DNA of 64,000 nucleotides from Halocatena salina. Lineage in GTDB: Archaea > Halobacteriota > Halobacteria > Halobacteriales > Haloarculaceae. A program made the translations under genes and the position numbers. Under the pieces are notes generated by a model that was given only the letters and a program-made list of their open reading frames with translations, made no database searches and was not told the DNA's origin. Of this stretch, positions 43,945-52,930 are shown piece by piece. The first letter of the stretch is position 1; each line of letters begins with the position of its first letter. Location: the NCBI RefSeq assembly GCF_023115355.1, contig NZ_CP096020.1, positions 434,001 to 498,000 on the forward strand, written 5' to 3'.

Positions 43945-45074
43945 TGCTCGTCACCTCCGAGTCCGATCCGCTTTGCGGCCATTCGAAACAGCTCCGGGGC
44001 GGAGACGAACAGAACGACGAGCCCAACGACGCCATCGATCAGTTGCGCCGGAACGTTGCTACTAATACCGATATACGAGCCAGCAGAATCGAGGCTTCCG
44101 AACAACAGCCCGGCTGGGATGACTCCGAGCGGATTGTTTGCTGCTAACAGGCTGACGGCGATCGCATCGTAGCCATACGACCCGATCCCGGCCGGATCGC
44201 TGTAGTACCCCTGAATCATGACTGTGAAGACCGCGCCTGCAAGCCCTGCGACCATCCCGGAAAGGGTCATCGTCACGACGACCATCCGTTTGGCATCGAC
44301 ACCGGCATACGCCGCGGCGGAGGCCTGCTGTCCACTGGTGACCATCTCGTAACCGAAGCTCGTCCGGCGCACGAGAACGGCGATCAGTACGGTGACTGTG
44401 AGCGCAACGACGAGTCCAACGATCGAAAAGTCGGGTGAACTGTAGATGAGTTGGGGCAACTCGACGTACTCCGGGAGCCGCTCGGTGTTTGGTGCGGACT
44501 GATCGGCTCCACGAAACGGGCCCTCAACGAGCCATCCAACGATCCCGATCGCGATGAAGTTCAGCATGATCGTCGTAACGATCTCGTTTGCGCCACCGTA
44601 CGCTTTCAAGACACCGGGCACTGCTGCGTACGCACCACCGGCGACGATGGCCGCGAGAGCACCTACGAGCAAGAGCACGACACCGCCGATCGGTCCCTCC
44701 GGAAGCACTGGAGCCGTCTGGAGGATGGCGAGCACCGTCGCAAACCCGCCGACGATGAACTGACCATGGACACCGATATTGAACACGCCAGCCCGAAACG
44801 CGATCGAAACTGAAACGCCAGTCAGGACGAACAGCGTCGTGAACATGAGCGTCCGGGCAATGGCAGCTTCGCTGCCGACGGCTCCATCGAGCAGGTTTCG
44901 GCTGAATACGGCAGGATCGTAACCAGCCCCAGCGACGATAACCATCCCGATCAACAGGGCCAACACCGTCGCAACTGCCGAGATCACCACCCGTTCGAGG
45001 ACGGAGACGGTTAGTATCGTTGTGGCAGCGCGATCGAAAACGGCCCGAACGGAGTCCGAATCAGGACGGTTCAC
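43941..45074 (-). CDS. BMP-type ABC importer permease 1
   Basis: The 377-residue permease (YufP-like) has the motif GVSVSIAFRAGVFNIGVHGQFIVGG and GQQASAAAYAGVDAKRMVVVTMTLSGMVAGLAGAV. It overlaps both neighbours by four bases, so translation is coupled. It makes the membrane channel with the permease at 42907. Confidence 0.88.
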   Translation of the reverse strand: MNRPDSDSVRAVFDRAATTILTVSVLERVVISAVATVLALLIGMVIVAGAGYDPAVFSRNLLDGAVGSEAAIARTLMFTTLFVLTGVSVSIAFRAGVFNIGVHGQFIVGGFATVLAILQTAPVLPEGPIGGVVLLLVGALAAIVAGGAYAAVPGVLKAYGGANEIVTTIMLNFIAIGIVGWLVEGPFRGADQSAPNTERLPEYVELPQLIYSSPDFSIVGLVVALTVTVLIAVLVRRTSFGYEMVTSGQQASAAAYAGVDAKRMVVVTMTLSGMVAGLAGAVFTVMIQGYYSDPAGIGSYGYDAIAVSLLAANNPLGVIPAGLLFGSLDSAGSYIGISSNVPAQLIDGVVGLVVLFVSAPELFRMAAKRIGLGGDEQ

Positions 45075-46732
45075 GTCCGATCACCGTTGTTATCACCGGT
45101 ATCCGATCGATCACTGTCGTTCCGACCGGACGTTCCACGCTCAGCGCCCACTAAGTCTGGGGTGCTCTCGGCCCCCTGCCGTTCTGTTTCGTCGTGGTAG
45201 CCGGGATCATGACCAGCCATCAAGAGACCGAGCTGCGCTTCGGTGATGGTGTCCGGATCGACGATATCGATGAACGCACCGTCGTACATCACCGCGATAC
45301 GATCGGCGAGCTGTTGGATCTCTTCGAGCTTCGAGGAAACCACCACGATCCCGAGTCCCTCGTTACGCAACCGTATCAGTCGGTTGTGAATGAATTCGGT
45401 CGACCCGATGTCGACCCCCCGCGTCGGATGCATGGCGATCACGAGGGCCGGATCGCGCTCGATCTCTCGTCCAACGATGAACTTCTGTTGGTTGCCTCCG
45501 GACAGAGACGCCGCATCGATGTCGACATTCGACGGCTGAACGTCGTACTCTGCGACGATCTCCTCGGCGTGGTCCCGAACGGTTCCCCAATCGATGACCC
45601 CGTTGGTAACGTAGTTATCGTTCGTCTGATTGCCGAGTAACGCGTTGCGAACCAAGCTGTCGGCTTGGACTAAGCCCACAGAGTGGCGATCTTCGGGAAT
45701 GTAGGCGATTCCGGATTCGATACGCCGACGCCGGCTCATACCAGTGATCTCTTCGCCCTCGAAACGGACAGAGCCCGCCGTCACGGCGCGTAACCCAACG
45801 ATCCCCTCGATCAGCTCGGACTGTCCGTTACCTTGGACACCCGCAATACCGAAGATCTCACCCGCTCGAACGGTGAGATCCACTCCATGGACCCGCTCGC
45901 GGTCTCGATCACCGTCGACTCGTACGTCCTTGATTTCGAGGAGGGCGTCACCGGGAGAGGTTTCACGGGACGTCCGGTCGAACAACACGTCTCGTCCGAC
46001 CATCATGCGCGCGAGCTCCTGCTCGGTGGTCCGGGCGGCGGCAACGGTGCCGACGCTGGTCCCATCCCGAAGGACGGTGATCCGATCGGCGACCGAGAGC
46101 GCCTCGTCGAGTTTGTGCGTGATAAAGACCAGTGAACAGCCGGAGTCAGTCAGTTCGGTCATCATATCGAGGAGCTGGTCGACCTCCGGTGGTGTTAGGA
46201 CCGCTGTCGGTTCATCGAAAACGAGGACGGTCGCGCCTCGATAGAGGGTCTTGATGATCTCGACTCGCTGGCGGACACCCAGACCGAGAGCACGGATCGG
46301 AGTGTCGAGGTGCTGATCGATATCGAGTCCGTAGCGCGAACAGATCGCTTCGATGTCCTCGCGGGCGGTCGATTCGTCGACAAGTCCATTCGATGTCGGT
46401 TCGTGGCCCAAAATGATGTTTTGGAGGACAGTCATCGGTTCGACCAGCTGGAAGTGCTGGTGGATCATCCCGATGCCAGCGTCCATCGCATCCCGTGGGG
46501 CACCGAAATCACGAACATCACCGTCGACGTAGATCGTTCCCTCGTTTTGGTCGTACAGTCCGTACAGTACATTCATGAGCGTCGTCTTCCCCGATCCGTT
46601 TTCCCCCAGTAAGGCGTGAACCGTGCCCTTCCGGAGCGTGAAATCGACGTCGTCGTTGGCGACGACGTCACCGAAGCGTTTGGTGATCCCAGCAAGACGG
46701 ACCACTGGGGTGGACGGACGATCCTTATTCAT
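45071..46732 (-). CDS. BMP-type ABC importer ATPase with two nucleotide-binding domains
   Basis: The 553-residue protein has two ABC domains in the RbsA/YufO style. Domain one has Walker A GENGSGKT, signature [11 protein letters not shown] and [10 protein letters not shown]. Domain two has the degenerate Walker A region GVQGNGQSE, as normal for this class, then [16 protein letters not shown] and the [12 protein letters not shown] Walker B region. It energises uptake by the two permeases; nucleosides or a simple sugar are the usual cargo. Confidence 0.9.
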   Translation of the reverse strand: MNKDRPSTPVVRLAGITKRFGDVVANDDVDFTLRKGTVHALLGENGSGKTTLMNVLYGLYDQNEGTIYVDGDVRDFGAPRDAMDAGIGMIHQHFQLVEPMTVLQNIILGHEPTSNGLVDESTAREDIEAICSRYGLDIDQHLDTPIRALGLGVRQRVEIIKTLYRGATVLVFDEPTAVLTPPEVDQLLDMMTELTDSGCSLVFITHKLDEALSVADRITVLRDGTSVGTVAAARTTEQELARMMVGRDVLFDRTSRETSPGDALLEIKDVRVDGDRDRERVHGVDLTVRAGEIFGIAGVQGNGQSELIEGIVGLRAVTAGSVRFEGEEITGMSRRRRIESGIAYIPEDRHSVGLVQADSLVRNALLGNQTNDNYVTNGVIDWGTVRDHAEEIVAEYDVQPSNVDIDAASLSGGNQQKFIVGREIERDPALVIAMHPTRGVDIGSTEFIHNRLIRLRNEGLGIVVVSSKLEEIQQLADRIAVMYDGAFIDIVDPDTITEAQLGLLMAGHDPGYHDETERQGAESTPDLVGAERGTSGRNDSDRSDTGDNNGDRT

Positions 46733-46761
46733 GATGTATACGGTGTTCCATATCTATCGGA

Positions 46762-47892
46762 TCAGTCACACCCGGTTGCACCACAAGGAACGGTGATATC
46801 GCCGTCGAGGATTCCCTGTTTGGCTCGTTGCATGTTTTGGTCGACGGCGGCCGGGAGAGACCCTTCGAACGCTTGGCCGATCACACAGTCGATGGCTTCC
46901 TCCGCGAGCGACAAGGTGTTGTTACCGGCGATGCTTTCGAAGTCGTCTTCCGCAACTGCCGTCGCGGCCGTTTGTGTCCCCTCATCGATGTATTTGACGG
47001 CGGATCCGAGAACAACGTCCTGGAAGTCGGGAAGCGCCACGGACTGATCGGAGTCGACGCCGATGGCGTACCGACCATCGGCTTGCGCGGCCTCGAAGAC
47101 GCCACGACCCGCAGCTGCAGCAGCGTGATACACGATATCGGCACCAGCATCGTACTGTGAGCTGGCGATATCGGCCGCCGTATCCGTGTCGGTGTAGTTG
47201 CCGATGTAACCGACATTGACCTCCACGTCGTTGGTGACCCACTCGGCTCCGGCGACGTAGGACCGCTCGTACGCGTTGATAAGCGATTCATCGACGCCAC
47301 CGACGAACCCGATTTGTGCGCTTTCGGGAACCGTTTCGCCACCGCCGTCGGAGAAGCCCTCTGTCGTCATCGTGCCCGCGAGAACGCCCGCGAGATAGGA
47401 CATCTGATGATTGGCCCAGATGTAGCCCGCAACGTTTGCCTCGTCGACGTGGTCATTGATGAGCATCCAATACTGATCGGGATAGTCCGTGGCGTTTTGG
47501 GTCAGTGCCTCGGTGTGATTGTACGAAACCAGTACGATGAGATCGTACTCACCGCTTTGAGCCAGTTCCGATTGGGTCGACTGGTATTGAGCCTGTTGGG
47601 TTTCTTCGACCCGGTTGAGTTCGATGTCGTGCTCCTCTTGAGCGTTCTCGATCCCCTTGAGCGCGAGATCGTTGAACGCGTTGTCGTCGAAACCAGCAGG
47701 ACTCGATACGATCGCAACGTTCGTCGTCTCGTCTCCACCACCGTTATCATCCGAGCTGCCGCCGAGACACCCAGCAAGCCCTAGGCCCCCGACGAGAGCG
47801 GCTCCCGTCGTGAGAAACCGACGTCGATCAACACTGCCCGCTCGGTGAGATACGTGCTCACGCTTCGTATCCGAATTCGAGTGGCCATTCAT
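46762..47892 (-). CDS. BMP-family substrate-binding lipoprotein
   Basis: The protein has about 376 residues from ATG 47892; the longer in-frame start overlaps the TATA-like TTTATATG and is rejected. It has a Tat lipoprotein signal (DRRRFLTTGAALVGG) and lipobox LAGC with Cys42. The body is of the Bmp/PnrA type: SPAGFDDNAFNDLALKGIENAQEEHDIE, DLIVLVSYNHTEAL, NVAGYIWANHQMSYLAGVLAG, and YAIGVDSDQS. PnrA-like proteins bind purine nucleosides, but related transporters take sugars. Confidence 0.88.
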   Translation of the reverse strand: MNGHSNSDTKREHVSHRAGSVDRRRFLTTGAALVGGLGLAGCLGGSSDDNGGGDETTNVAIVSSPAGFDDNAFNDLALKGIENAQEEHDIELNRVEETQQAQYQSTQSELAQSGEYDLIVLVSYNHTEALTQNATDYPDQYWMLINDHVDEANVAGYIWANHQMSYLAGVLAGTMTTEGFSDGGGETVPESAQIGFVGGVDESLINAYERSYVAGAEWVTNDVEVNVGYIGNYTDTDTAADIASSQYDAGADIVYHAAAAAGRGVFEAAQADGRYAIGVDSDQSVALPDFQDVVLGSAVKYIDEGTQTAATAVAEDDFESIAGNNTLSLAEEAIDCVIGQAFEGSLPAAVDQNMQRAKQGILDGDITVPCGATGCD

Positions 47893-48007
47893 ATCATTCG
47901 AACAATTGTTATTGGCCCACATATAAATATTTCATGGAGGGATATATGACACACCTCCCGTTCGGCGCGCCCTGCGTAGTGGCGCATGTTCCGAGACCGG
48001 CCCACAC

Positions 48008-49063
48008 TCAGCAGTTCCCACCGCCCGTTCGGTCAGTGCCGTCGAGAGTAGGATCGTACGCTGGCGGACCCATTTCCGAGAGCTCGATTCGGCCCGGTTT
48101 TTTCGTTCCATCCAGAAGCGAGAGAACGCCCGCACCGGTTGCCACGGAACCCGCTGGATCGGTCGGCTCGTCGTGTTCGTAGATCAGATACTCGACGTTC
48201 GCCTTTGTGCGAGCGACAGCCGAGACGGCCCGCATGTCGACAGCTCCCTCACCGATCTCGGCGAACTCCCCGTCGACCATATCCTTCATGTGGACGAGAT
48301 GAGTTCGGTCGCTGTACGTCTCGATGACTTCGACAGGATCGAACCCGGCAGTATGAACCCATCCGACATCGATTTCGAAGCCGATACCGTCGTTCAGCGA
48401 CTCATCGAGCACCGCAAGCGGCGTTCTATCGTCGGCAAGACGCTGGAATTCGCCGTCGTGGTTGTGATAACTCAACTGCACGTCCGATCCGAGCTGCTCG
48501 TCGACCGCATTCATCCGCTCTGCAAGCGTCTCGGTCTTTTCGATCGTATCGATCCGAGAAGGATCGATGTACGGAACCACGAGATTATCGACGCCGATCT
48601 GTGTGTACGTCTCGACGGTCGTCTCCAACTCCGTCTCCAATGCCTCGAGACCAACGTGGGCACTGCCCCCCACCAGTCCCGTCCGTTCGAGTGTATCGAC
48701 GATCTCATCCGCGCTCGCCTCACCGAGACCGGCAAATTCGACGGCGTCATAGCCGGGCCCACCGTTGTTGTCGACGGCACCGACGCGTCGAATGAGGTCG
48801 AGTACCGTGTCAGGGAGGTTCCGAAGCGTGTAAAACTGGATCGCAGTCGAAACACCCCGTCTGGGAGGCGTGTCGGCGTCGGGAGTCCTTTCCGTATCGT
48901 TCGTTCGTGCCGCTGTGGTTCCAACGACGCTGCTCGAAAGCCCAAGCGCGGCGATTCCCTGAAGTACCGTCCGTCGCTTCGTCGAGAAATGACGACTGAC
49001 TGTGCTACTGACGCCATCTGCGGAACTGTCTTCGTTCATGGCTGTTTCGACGTCGTGCGCCAT
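48008..49063 (-). CDS. Tat-exported sugar-phosphate-isomerase-like TIM barrel
   Basis: The protein has about 351 residues from ATG 49063 (ATG 49039 is an alternative; longer forms read an AT-rich promoter). The Tat signal is KRRTVLQGIAALGLSSSVVGTTAAR, without a lipobox Cys. The rest is an AP-endonuclease-2/xylose-isomerase-type barrel: AIQFYTLRNLPDTVLDLIRRV, YHNHDGEFQ, GFEIDVGWVHTAG, HLVHMKDM. Export of such a barrel is seen in some haloarchaeal and bacterial carbohydrate loci; the reaction is unknown. It lies downstream of the ebo-like genes. Confidence 0.83.
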   Translation of the reverse strand: MAHDVETAMNEDSSADGVSSTVSRHFSTKRRTVLQGIAALGLSSSVVGTTAARTNDTERTPDADTPPRRGVSTAIQFYTLRNLPDTVLDLIRRVGAVDNNGGPGYDAVEFAGLGEASADEIVDTLERTGLVGGSAHVGLEALETELETTVETYTQIGVDNLVVPYIDPSRIDTIEKTETLAERMNAVDEQLGSDVQLSYHNHDGEFQRLADDRTPLAVLDESLNDGIGFEIDVGWVHTAGFDPVEVIETYSDRTHLVHMKDMVDGEFAEIGEGAVDMRAVSAVARTKANVEYLIYEHDEPTDPAGSVATGAGVLSLLDGTKKPGRIELSEMGPPAYDPTLDGTDRTGGGNC

Positions 49064-49173
49064 CGGACCGACCCGATGGAACAGTCCACCCCAAACCACA
49101 CTGTATATTCTAATAAATTTTTTCACTCATATAAAGTTTATGTAGAGTTGATTTCGTTGCGTAACGTCTCTGA

Positions 49174-50025
49174 TCAGGCCGTGTATCGTTCGAGCGCGTC
49201 GAGCGCTCGTCGGGCTGCCCGATCGGGGGCATCGGGGTACGTATACAACTCCAGCGTCGCAAAACCGTCGTAACCGATGTCATCGAGTGCTCGGAAGATC
49301 GCTTCGAAGTTCAGATCGCCGTCGCCAGGGATGCGATGGTAGTGTTTGCCCCTGCGACCACCAACGATGTCTTCGATGTGGACGCCCGTGATGTGTCCGG
49401 CACACTGACGGATGCTCTCGGCAGGGTCCTCACCGTAGACGGCCGCGTGGCCGACATCGAGATTCACACCCAGCGCGTCACGGTTAACCACATCGAGGAG
49501 CTCCAGAACCTCCTCAGTACACTCGATGAGCAACTCCGGTTCGAACTCGATTCCAACGTCGACTCCCACGGAGTCGGCGTGATCGAGAATATCGTGCAGC
49601 GAGTTCATTAACTGTTCTCGCGCTTGCTCGGGGGGATTCCCCGGTTCGGGACGGCCCGTAGCGACACAGACGGCAGGGGCACCGACCGCCCCTGCCAGAT
49701 CGATCGCTCGTTTCGTGTAGGTGACTCGCCGCGATCGTTCCGTTTCGCTATCAGAGATGATCGTCGGTGCGAAAAACGAGGTATCCGGCGCGTCGTCGTA
49801 GTACCCCATGGCGGTGTTGGCGTTGACGTTCGAAACCGAGAGACCGGTCGTTTCGATCGTTTCCTGAAGTCGTGTCCGATCGTCCTCGTCGAACTCTGGC
49901 AGGAACGCATGAGGCGAATCGGCCAACAGCTCGACGCCGTCGTATCCATGGTCTGCTATGCGTCGAACGGCGTCCGTGAGTGTAAAGCGGGTGTAGGCGT
50001 TCGTCGAGAACGCAAGTCGAACCAT
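49174..50025 (-). CDS. Sugar phosphate isomerase/epimerase-type TIM barrel (ebo-like cluster)
   Basis: The 283-residue cytoplasmic barrel opens MVRLAFSTNAYTRFTLTDAVRRIADHGYDGVELLADSPH, with metal-ligand-like residues in GIEFEPELLIE, GVNLDVGHAAVYG, GVHIEDIVGGRRGKHYHRIPGDGDLNF and FATLELYTYPD. It parallels the relative at 51004 (about 30-40% alike by eye) and sits directly after the UbiA gene in the same direction, so it is probably in the same operon. Ebo clusters carry such a barrel (EboE). Confidence 0.85.
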   Translation of the reverse strand: MVRLAFSTNAYTRFTLTDAVRRIADHGYDGVELLADSPHAFLPEFDEDDRTRLQETIETTGLSVSNVNANTAMGYYDDAPDTSFFAPTIISDSETERSRRVTYTKRAIDLAGAVGAPAVCVATGRPEPGNPPEQAREQLMNSLHDILDHADSVGVDVGIEFEPELLIECTEEVLELLDVVNRDALGVNLDVGHAAVYGEDPAESIRQCAGHITGVHIEDIVGGRRGKHYHRIPGDGDLNFEAIFRALDDIGYDGFATLELYTYPDAPDRAARRALDALERYTA

Positions 50026-50067
50026 ACTGGTATGTATTTCTCACATACCAAGAATCTTACCCTGGTC

Positions 50068-50979
50068 TTAGCTGACACTGAAGACGCGGGCGAACCCCAT
50101 CGCAGGAACGACGAACGCCGCTGCCAGGAGTGCTAACACGGGATCGATCGTTGCAGCGAACGCACTCTCCAGTACGGGCAGTCCGAGTACACACGCACCG
50201 ACAGCTGCTCCGATGGTTTCCGGTGTCGGTGTCTCGACGGCTGATCGGAGCGCTCGCCCCGTCCAGCCCAGAAAGCAAGCGAGCAGGATCACTGCCAGGA
50301 GGACCTTGCCGGCTCGTGGCGATCGAACGAGGAGGAGACCACCGGTCCCGAGCACAGCGACGACGACACCGCCGATCGCAGGGACGACGGCGGTTCGGTC
50401 GCTCGTTCCGGTCTCATGTGCCGCGGTCCACGTGACGCCTGTGATGAAGGCAGTGACGATGATCGGGACAGCGAGGGCCCATCTGGGGAGTAAAACGGGC
50501 GAAAGCGCGGCCGTTACCCCGAGACAAACGTTGAGTCCCCTCATCGCTCCCATGGCGAGACACCCGACAGCCGACCCCGTCAGTACACCATCGTAGAGCA
50601 AAACGGTGAGTGCGAGTAGCCCCGAGATCACCCCAGCCGCCGTTCCGGCGGCGACGACGGCGGTCACCACGCCAGCAGCGAGGAATCCGAGACCCAACGC
50701 GAGCGCCCGAGGACGGGCCACCTCGCCCGAGGGAATGGGCCGTTCGGGTCGCTCGTGAGCGTCGTCGCTCGCGTCGAAGTAGTCGTTCAGCGTTGTTCCA
50801 GCGGCGTACAACAGCATAGACGCGACAGCGAGTCCGAACACGGTGCTACTCGTAACGGTCCCACCGACACCGACTGCAAGTGCCACACCAGCCACGACAT
50901 CCGGCGGAGCCGTAAAGAGGTTGGGCAGCCGAACCAGCGTCGCATACGCCCGTGTGCGTCGGATCGCGGTCCCGATCAT
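50068..50979 (-). CDS. UbiA-family prenyltransferase (EboC-like)
   Basis: The 303-residue integral membrane protein has eight to nine helices. The first aspartate-rich prenyl-diphosphate motif is NDYFDASDD, followed by HERPERPIPSGEV, the classic UbiA loop. The second motif region is less clear (LLYDGVLTGSAVG). UbiA enzymes attach an isoprenoid chain to an acceptor in the membrane. Helix pattern and gene neighbours match EboC of the ebo cluster. In haloarchaea, quinone and lipid UbiA enzymes are also common, but those genes have other neighbours. Confidence 0.85.
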   Translation of the reverse strand: MIGTAIRRTRAYATLVRLPNLFTAPPDVVAGVALAVGVGGTVTSSTVFGLAVASMLLYAAGTTLNDYFDASDDAHERPERPIPSGEVARPRALALGLGFLAAGVVTAVVAAGTAAGVISGLLALTVLLYDGVLTGSAVGCLAMGAMRGLNVCLGVTAALSPVLLPRWALAVPIIVTAFITGVTWTAAHETGTSDRTAVVPAIGGVVVAVLGTGGLLLVRSPRAGKVLLAVILLACFLGWTGRALRSAVETPTPETIGAAVGACVLGLPVLESAFAATIDPVLALLAAAFVVPAMGFARVFSVS

Positions 50980-51003
50980 TCACCTTCGAATCGTGTAGGC
51001 ACG

Positions 51004-51879
51004 TCAGACCCACCCGTGGTCTTCGAGATACTCCATCGCACCGCGTGCGGTCTCGGGGGCTGTCGCCTCGTACGGATACAGTTCGACGGTGACGAACCCA
51101 TCGTACCCGCTGTCGGAGAGGGCACCGAGAAAGCCATCGATGTCCATCGCACCCTCCCCGAGCTGGGTGTGGTCGTGCGTCCGATCGGCCGGGATGTCTT
51201 CGAGATGGTAGTGACAGGTGTACTCGGCGAGCACGTCGATCAACGCAACGGGATCCTCTCCCGAGGCGTAAAAGTGTCCGGCGTCGAAGTTACAGCCGAC
51301 GCGCGGTGAATCGATCCGGTCAACGAGATCGAGAAACTGTTCTGACGTTTCGACGAGAAGCTCCGGCTCCGGTTCGATCAGGACATCGATACCGACGGTT
51401 TCGGCCGTCGCTGCGACGGTCTGTAGCCCGTCGACGAACTCTTCGACCGCCCGTTCGTCGGACTTGTCTACGGGTACCGGTCCACCGGGCTGGATCGAGA
51501 TCCGGGAAGCACCGAGGGCGGCCGCCGTCTCCAGGGCGGCTTGGGTGTGTTCGATGCGGGCACGGCGGTCCGTCGCGTCGGGTTCGATGAACGAAGGATG
51601 GTGAAACGCCGCCGTCTCATGGGGATAATCGGCCTGATGGCTCGTCTCGCTGCGCTCGATAGCACTGAGCATGAACGCGTTGCAGTTGCTGATGGCGAGA
51701 TCGTGCGCATCGAGTAGCTTCCGGACCTGACGAACGTCCGCTCGGTCCGCGTCACCGGGGTACAGGTGTGGCGTGTCGAGAAGGATCTCGATCCCGTCGT
51801 AGCCAGCGTCCGCGAGCGTTTCGATGGTTGCTTCGAGGCTGTGCCCTCGGAATGCGTTCGTCGAAAATCCAAATTGCAT
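51004..51879 (-). CDS. Sugar phosphate isomerase/epimerase-type TIM barrel (ebo-like cluster)
   Basis: The 291-residue barrel opens MQFGFSTNAFRGHSLEATIETLADAGYDGIEILLDTPH, with DVLIEPEPELLVE, GCNFDAGHFYASG, YHLEDIPADRTHDHTQLGEGAMD and FVTVELYPYE. The Glu/Asp/His/Glu pattern fits a metal site. It begins two bases after the TatD-type stop, so the two are one transcript. It is a paralogue of the gene at 49174. Confidence 0.87.
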   Translation of the reverse strand: MQFGFSTNAFRGHSLEATIETLADAGYDGIEILLDTPHLYPGDADRADVRQVRKLLDAHDLAISNCNAFMLSAIERSETSHQADYPHETAAFHHPSFIEPDATDRRARIEHTQAALETAAALGASRISIQPGGPVPVDKSDERAVEEFVDGLQTVAATAETVGIDVLIEPEPELLVETSEQFLDLVDRIDSPRVGCNFDAGHFYASGEDPVALIDVLAEYTCHYHLEDIPADRTHDHTQLGEGAMDIDGFLGALSDSGYDGFVTVELYPYEATAPETARGAMEYLEDHGWV

Positions 51880-51881
51880 GG

Positions 51882-52682
51882 TTATCGTTCGTACTCGAAG
51901 TTCGGGGATTGATCGAAGAACTCGTAGGGATTGTCGAAAACGACCGTCCGAACCGCTTCGCGGTTCCAGCCCCGATCAAGCATCGCATCACGAGCGTTCG
52001 GAACGGCCAGCGGATCCGACGGATCCCAGTCGGCGGCGCTGTTGAGGAGCATACGGTCGGTGCCGTACTCCTCCAGAAGGTCGATAGCGAGATCGGTTTC
52101 GATCTTGCCTGGATAGAGCGTAAAGCCCAACCAGCAGTCGGTTCGGGCGGAGATGTCGACCGTTTCTTCGGTGTTATGGTCGATGACGATGCGCTCTTGA
52201 GTGACGCCTTCATCCTCGATCACCTCCACGATGCGCTCGGTCCCCGATGGCTTGTTCTCGTGGGGTGTGTGAACGATAACTGGGAGTTCGTGCGCTTCAG
52301 CGATTCGCAACTGTTTCCGAAAGGCGTACTCTTCGGCGTCGGTCTGTTGATCGTAGCCGATTTCACCGACGCCGACGACGGGATCCCGGTCCAGATAGTC
52401 AGGGAGCCGCTCGAGTACCGTCTCGGCCATCTCACGGTAGTTCGCTTCCTTTGGTTCGAGACCGATGGTAACGTAGTGGTCCATCCCGGCCGTTCGCTCG
52501 GCCCGAGCGGTCTCGTGTTCGATGATCTGTTCGAAGTAGTCGAAAAACGAACCCGCGTTGTGTTTGTCCTGACCGCTCCAAAAGGCCGGTTCGATGCAGC
52601 ATTCGATCCCAGCCCGTCGCGCTCGTTTGTAATCGTCACTCGATCGAGAAACCATATGCATATGTGGGTCGATGACTCGCAT
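51882..52682 (-). CDS. TatD-family metal-dependent hydrolase (EboB-like)
   Basis: The 266-residue amidohydrolase-fold protein has His7 and His9 in IDPHMHM, Glu in VGVGEIGYD, His in VIVHTPHEN, His in IVIDHNTEE and a late Asp region LLNSAADWDPSDP, the full metal set of TatD/PHP-like hydrolases. It is the first gene of the minus-strand half of the ebo-like cluster. The corresponding bacterial gene is eboB. The substrate is unknown. Confidence 0.87.
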   Translation of the reverse strand: MRVIDPHMHMVSRSSDDYKRARRAGIECCIEPAFWSGQDKHNAGSFFDYFEQIIEHETARAERTAGMDHYVTIGLEPKEANYREMAETVLERLPDYLDRDPVVGVGEIGYDQQTDAEEYAFRKQLRIAEAHELPVIVHTPHENKPSGTERIVEVIEDEGVTQERIVIDHNTEETVDISARTDCWLGFTLYPGKIETDLAIDLLEEYGTDRMLLNSAADWDPSDPLAVPNARDAMLDRGWNREAVRTVVFDNPYEFFDQSPNFEYER

Positions 52683-52930
52683 GGCCTGTTCATGACCTTT
52701 GATTCCATGATAATATATGTTTTGATAATTATTGATTATTATATATTTATGATTTCTATAATAATTTTATCTATATTCCAATGACTAATTTCTTTAATAA
52801 TAGAAAAACTTAATAGGCAACAGTATATCTTTTGTATCAAAATGGACAGTCGGTTTTGGTTTAGAGGCAGGGAACGAAACACGAATCGGTCCCGATTCGT
52901 GCTGGTCCCAAAACACCGCTGGAGGAACGA
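52683..52930. other. AT-rich divergent promoter region of the ebo-like cluster
   Basis: Bases 52710-52835 are strikingly AT-rich and contain TATA-like elements for both directions. The right end carries a 22-bp inverted repeat (52880-52901) before the gene at 52931. No gene seen. Confidence 0.6.
52880..52901. promoter_or_regulatory. Perfect 10-base-arm inverted repeat upstream of the Ino1-like gene
   Basis: CACGAATCGG then TC then CCGATTCGTG, 29 bases before the ATG at 52931 and about 60 bases after the TATA-like elements. It could be an operator or a hairpin in the mRNA leader. A GGAGG sequence follows it, directly before the start codon. Confidence 0.6.

Noticed and set aside
52710-52835. 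AT-rich tract as a possible replication origin
   Set aside because: No Orc1/Cdc6 gene and no origin-type repeats nearby; a divergent promoter explains the composition.
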